Shown here: positions 7,159 through 7,399 of the stretch, in pieces
How the letters are laid out: the number at the start of each line of letters is the position of its first letter
Position numbering within the stretch: the stretch's first letter is position 1
The notes under the pieces: generated by a model
Told to the model about the DNA's origin: nothing
Database searches by the model: none
The model's input: the letters and a program-made list of their open reading frames with translations, nothing else
Program-made: the position numbers and the translations under genes
Source: Lentisphaerota bacterium
GTDB lineage: Bacteria; Verrucomicrobiota; Lentisphaeria; Victivallales; GWF2-50-93
Assembly: GCA_025360875.1 (NCBI GenBank)
Contig: JANYBI010000071.1
Location: 1-7,399, forward strand
Length of the DNA: 7,399 bases
Direction of reading: 5' to 3'

Positions 7159-7166
7159 CGGAGTGC
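7153..7166 (+). repeat. Partner copy of a left-end repeat, inverted (GCCTGAC-GGAGTGC)
   Basis: GCCTGACGGAGTGC spans the antitoxin stop codon. The complement of positions 10-26 reads GCCTGAC, then CTT, then GGAGTGC: the same two 7-mers with a 3-base insertion, in opposite orientation. The pair lies about 7.1 kb apart and encloses both the giant gene and the toxin-antitoxin module. It may be a dispersed intergenic repeat family or a chance match. Evidence for a mobile-element end is weak, since no transposase or target duplication is visible. Confidence 0.25.
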
Positions 7167-7232
7167 TTCAGCCAACCCGACGAAGAGATGACATGCGGGG
7201 CAAGATGAGGCTAGATTTTAGACAGAGGCCGA

Positions 7233-7256
7233 GGGGTACCGGGACAGTCCGTCCCC
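7233..7256. repeat. REP-like palindromic element
   Basis: GGGAC (7241-7245) pairs with GTCCC (7251-7255) around AGTCC, and the core GGACAGTCC is itself a near-palindrome. The stretch also includes GGTACC. GGGACAGTCC/GTCCCC-type motifs are typical of extragenic palindromes linked to REP-associated (Y1/IS200-like) transposases; this link is from general knowledge and no such transposase lies in the window. A TTTT at 7265-7268 follows at some distance, so a weak terminator for the toxin-antitoxin operon is an alternative. The rest of 7159-7321 shows no gene. Confidence 0.4.
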
Positions 7257-7303
7257 ATCCCACGTTTTAATCAGTAAAGCGGATTTGAGAATAATAATTA
7301 GTT

Positions 7304-7310
7304 GGGAGGA
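7304..7310 (+). promoter_or_regulatory. Shine-Dalgarno for the truncated 3' gene
   Basis: GGGAGGA is a strong purine-rich site that ends 11 bases before the ATG at 7322. The spacing is a little long but usable. No other in-frame ATG, GTG or TTG intervenes, and an in-frame stop lies at 7295-7297. It is the main evidence that the short open frame reaching the window edge is a real gene start. Confidence 0.55.
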
Positions 7311-7321
7311 AGATTTATCAA

Positions 7322-7399
7322 ATGATCAAATTTATGTGTCCATGGTGCGGTTCTTATCATGAAGGGGCCTATTGGAAAGAAGGATTATTTGATAATTGT
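7322..7399 (+). CDS. Start of a small or zinc-ribbon-containing protein, truncated by the window edge
   Basis: Only the first 26 codons are present, and the frame is open to the last base. The sequence MIKFMCPWCGSYHEG is followed by an aromatic, charged stretch (AYWKEGLFDNC) that ends on another cysteine. C6-P-W-C9 is a classical zinc-knuckle half (CxxC), and C26 could begin the second half. Zinc ribbons of this type open many small nucleic-acid-binding or hypothetical proteins, so no specific function can be given. A preceding Shine-Dalgarno supports translation. The A/T-rich codons resemble the toxin-antitoxin region more than the giant gene. Confidence 0.55.
   Translation, partial: MIKFMCPWCGSYHEGAYWKEGLFDNC

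Noticed and set aside
1..7399. CRISPR array, tRNA or rRNA genes
   Set aside because: No regularly spaced direct repeats with unique spacers, and no cloverleaf or rRNA-like conserved stretch, were seen outside the coding regions.

Overview
The window is dominated by one very large gene (202-6510, + strand). It encodes a 2102-residue exported protein that I place, by domain logic and motif resemblance, among large alpha-2-macroglobulin-like multidomain proteins without a thioester. Several of its sequence blocks look like a family I associate with the Planctomycetes-Verrucomicrobia-Lentisphaerae group. Together with a G+C-rich gene sitting between A/T-rich spacers, this suggests a Lentisphaerota-type or related PVC bacterium. 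That taxonomic guess comes from memory of the family and not from a search.

Layout: positions 1-201 are a non-coding leader with a 7-bp-stem hairpin (20-39), an A/T-rich 9-bp direct repeat with an 11-bp period (94-113) and a strong Shine-Dalgarno before the giant gene. The giant protein has a signal peptide, an alpha-helical N-terminal third, a series of beta-sandwich (macroglobulin-like) segments, a second helical block, an Ala/Pro/Lys-rich linker, another beta block, a TPR-like helical block, and a beta-rich C-terminus with a conserved-looking end. I see no peptidase motif, thioester or membrane anchor.

After a 91-bp gap without a recognisable terminator comes a two-gene type II toxin-antitoxin module: a BrnT/DUF497-like toxin (6602-6877) and, overlapping it by ATGA, a CopG/ribbon-helix-helix antitoxin (6874-7158). 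The gap holds three TGACA repeats and a TTGACA -35-like box so close to the toxin ATG that a leaderless or near-leaderless transcript is plausible. The final spacer (7159-7321) carries a REP-like palindrome. It leads into the first 26 codons of a gene with a CPWC zinc-binding-type motif, cut by the window edge.

Functionally, the giant gene looks like a resident envelope or secretion gene. The toxin-antitoxin pair, more A-rich and flanked by repeats, looks like accessory DNA. Nothing in the sequence shows that the two work together.
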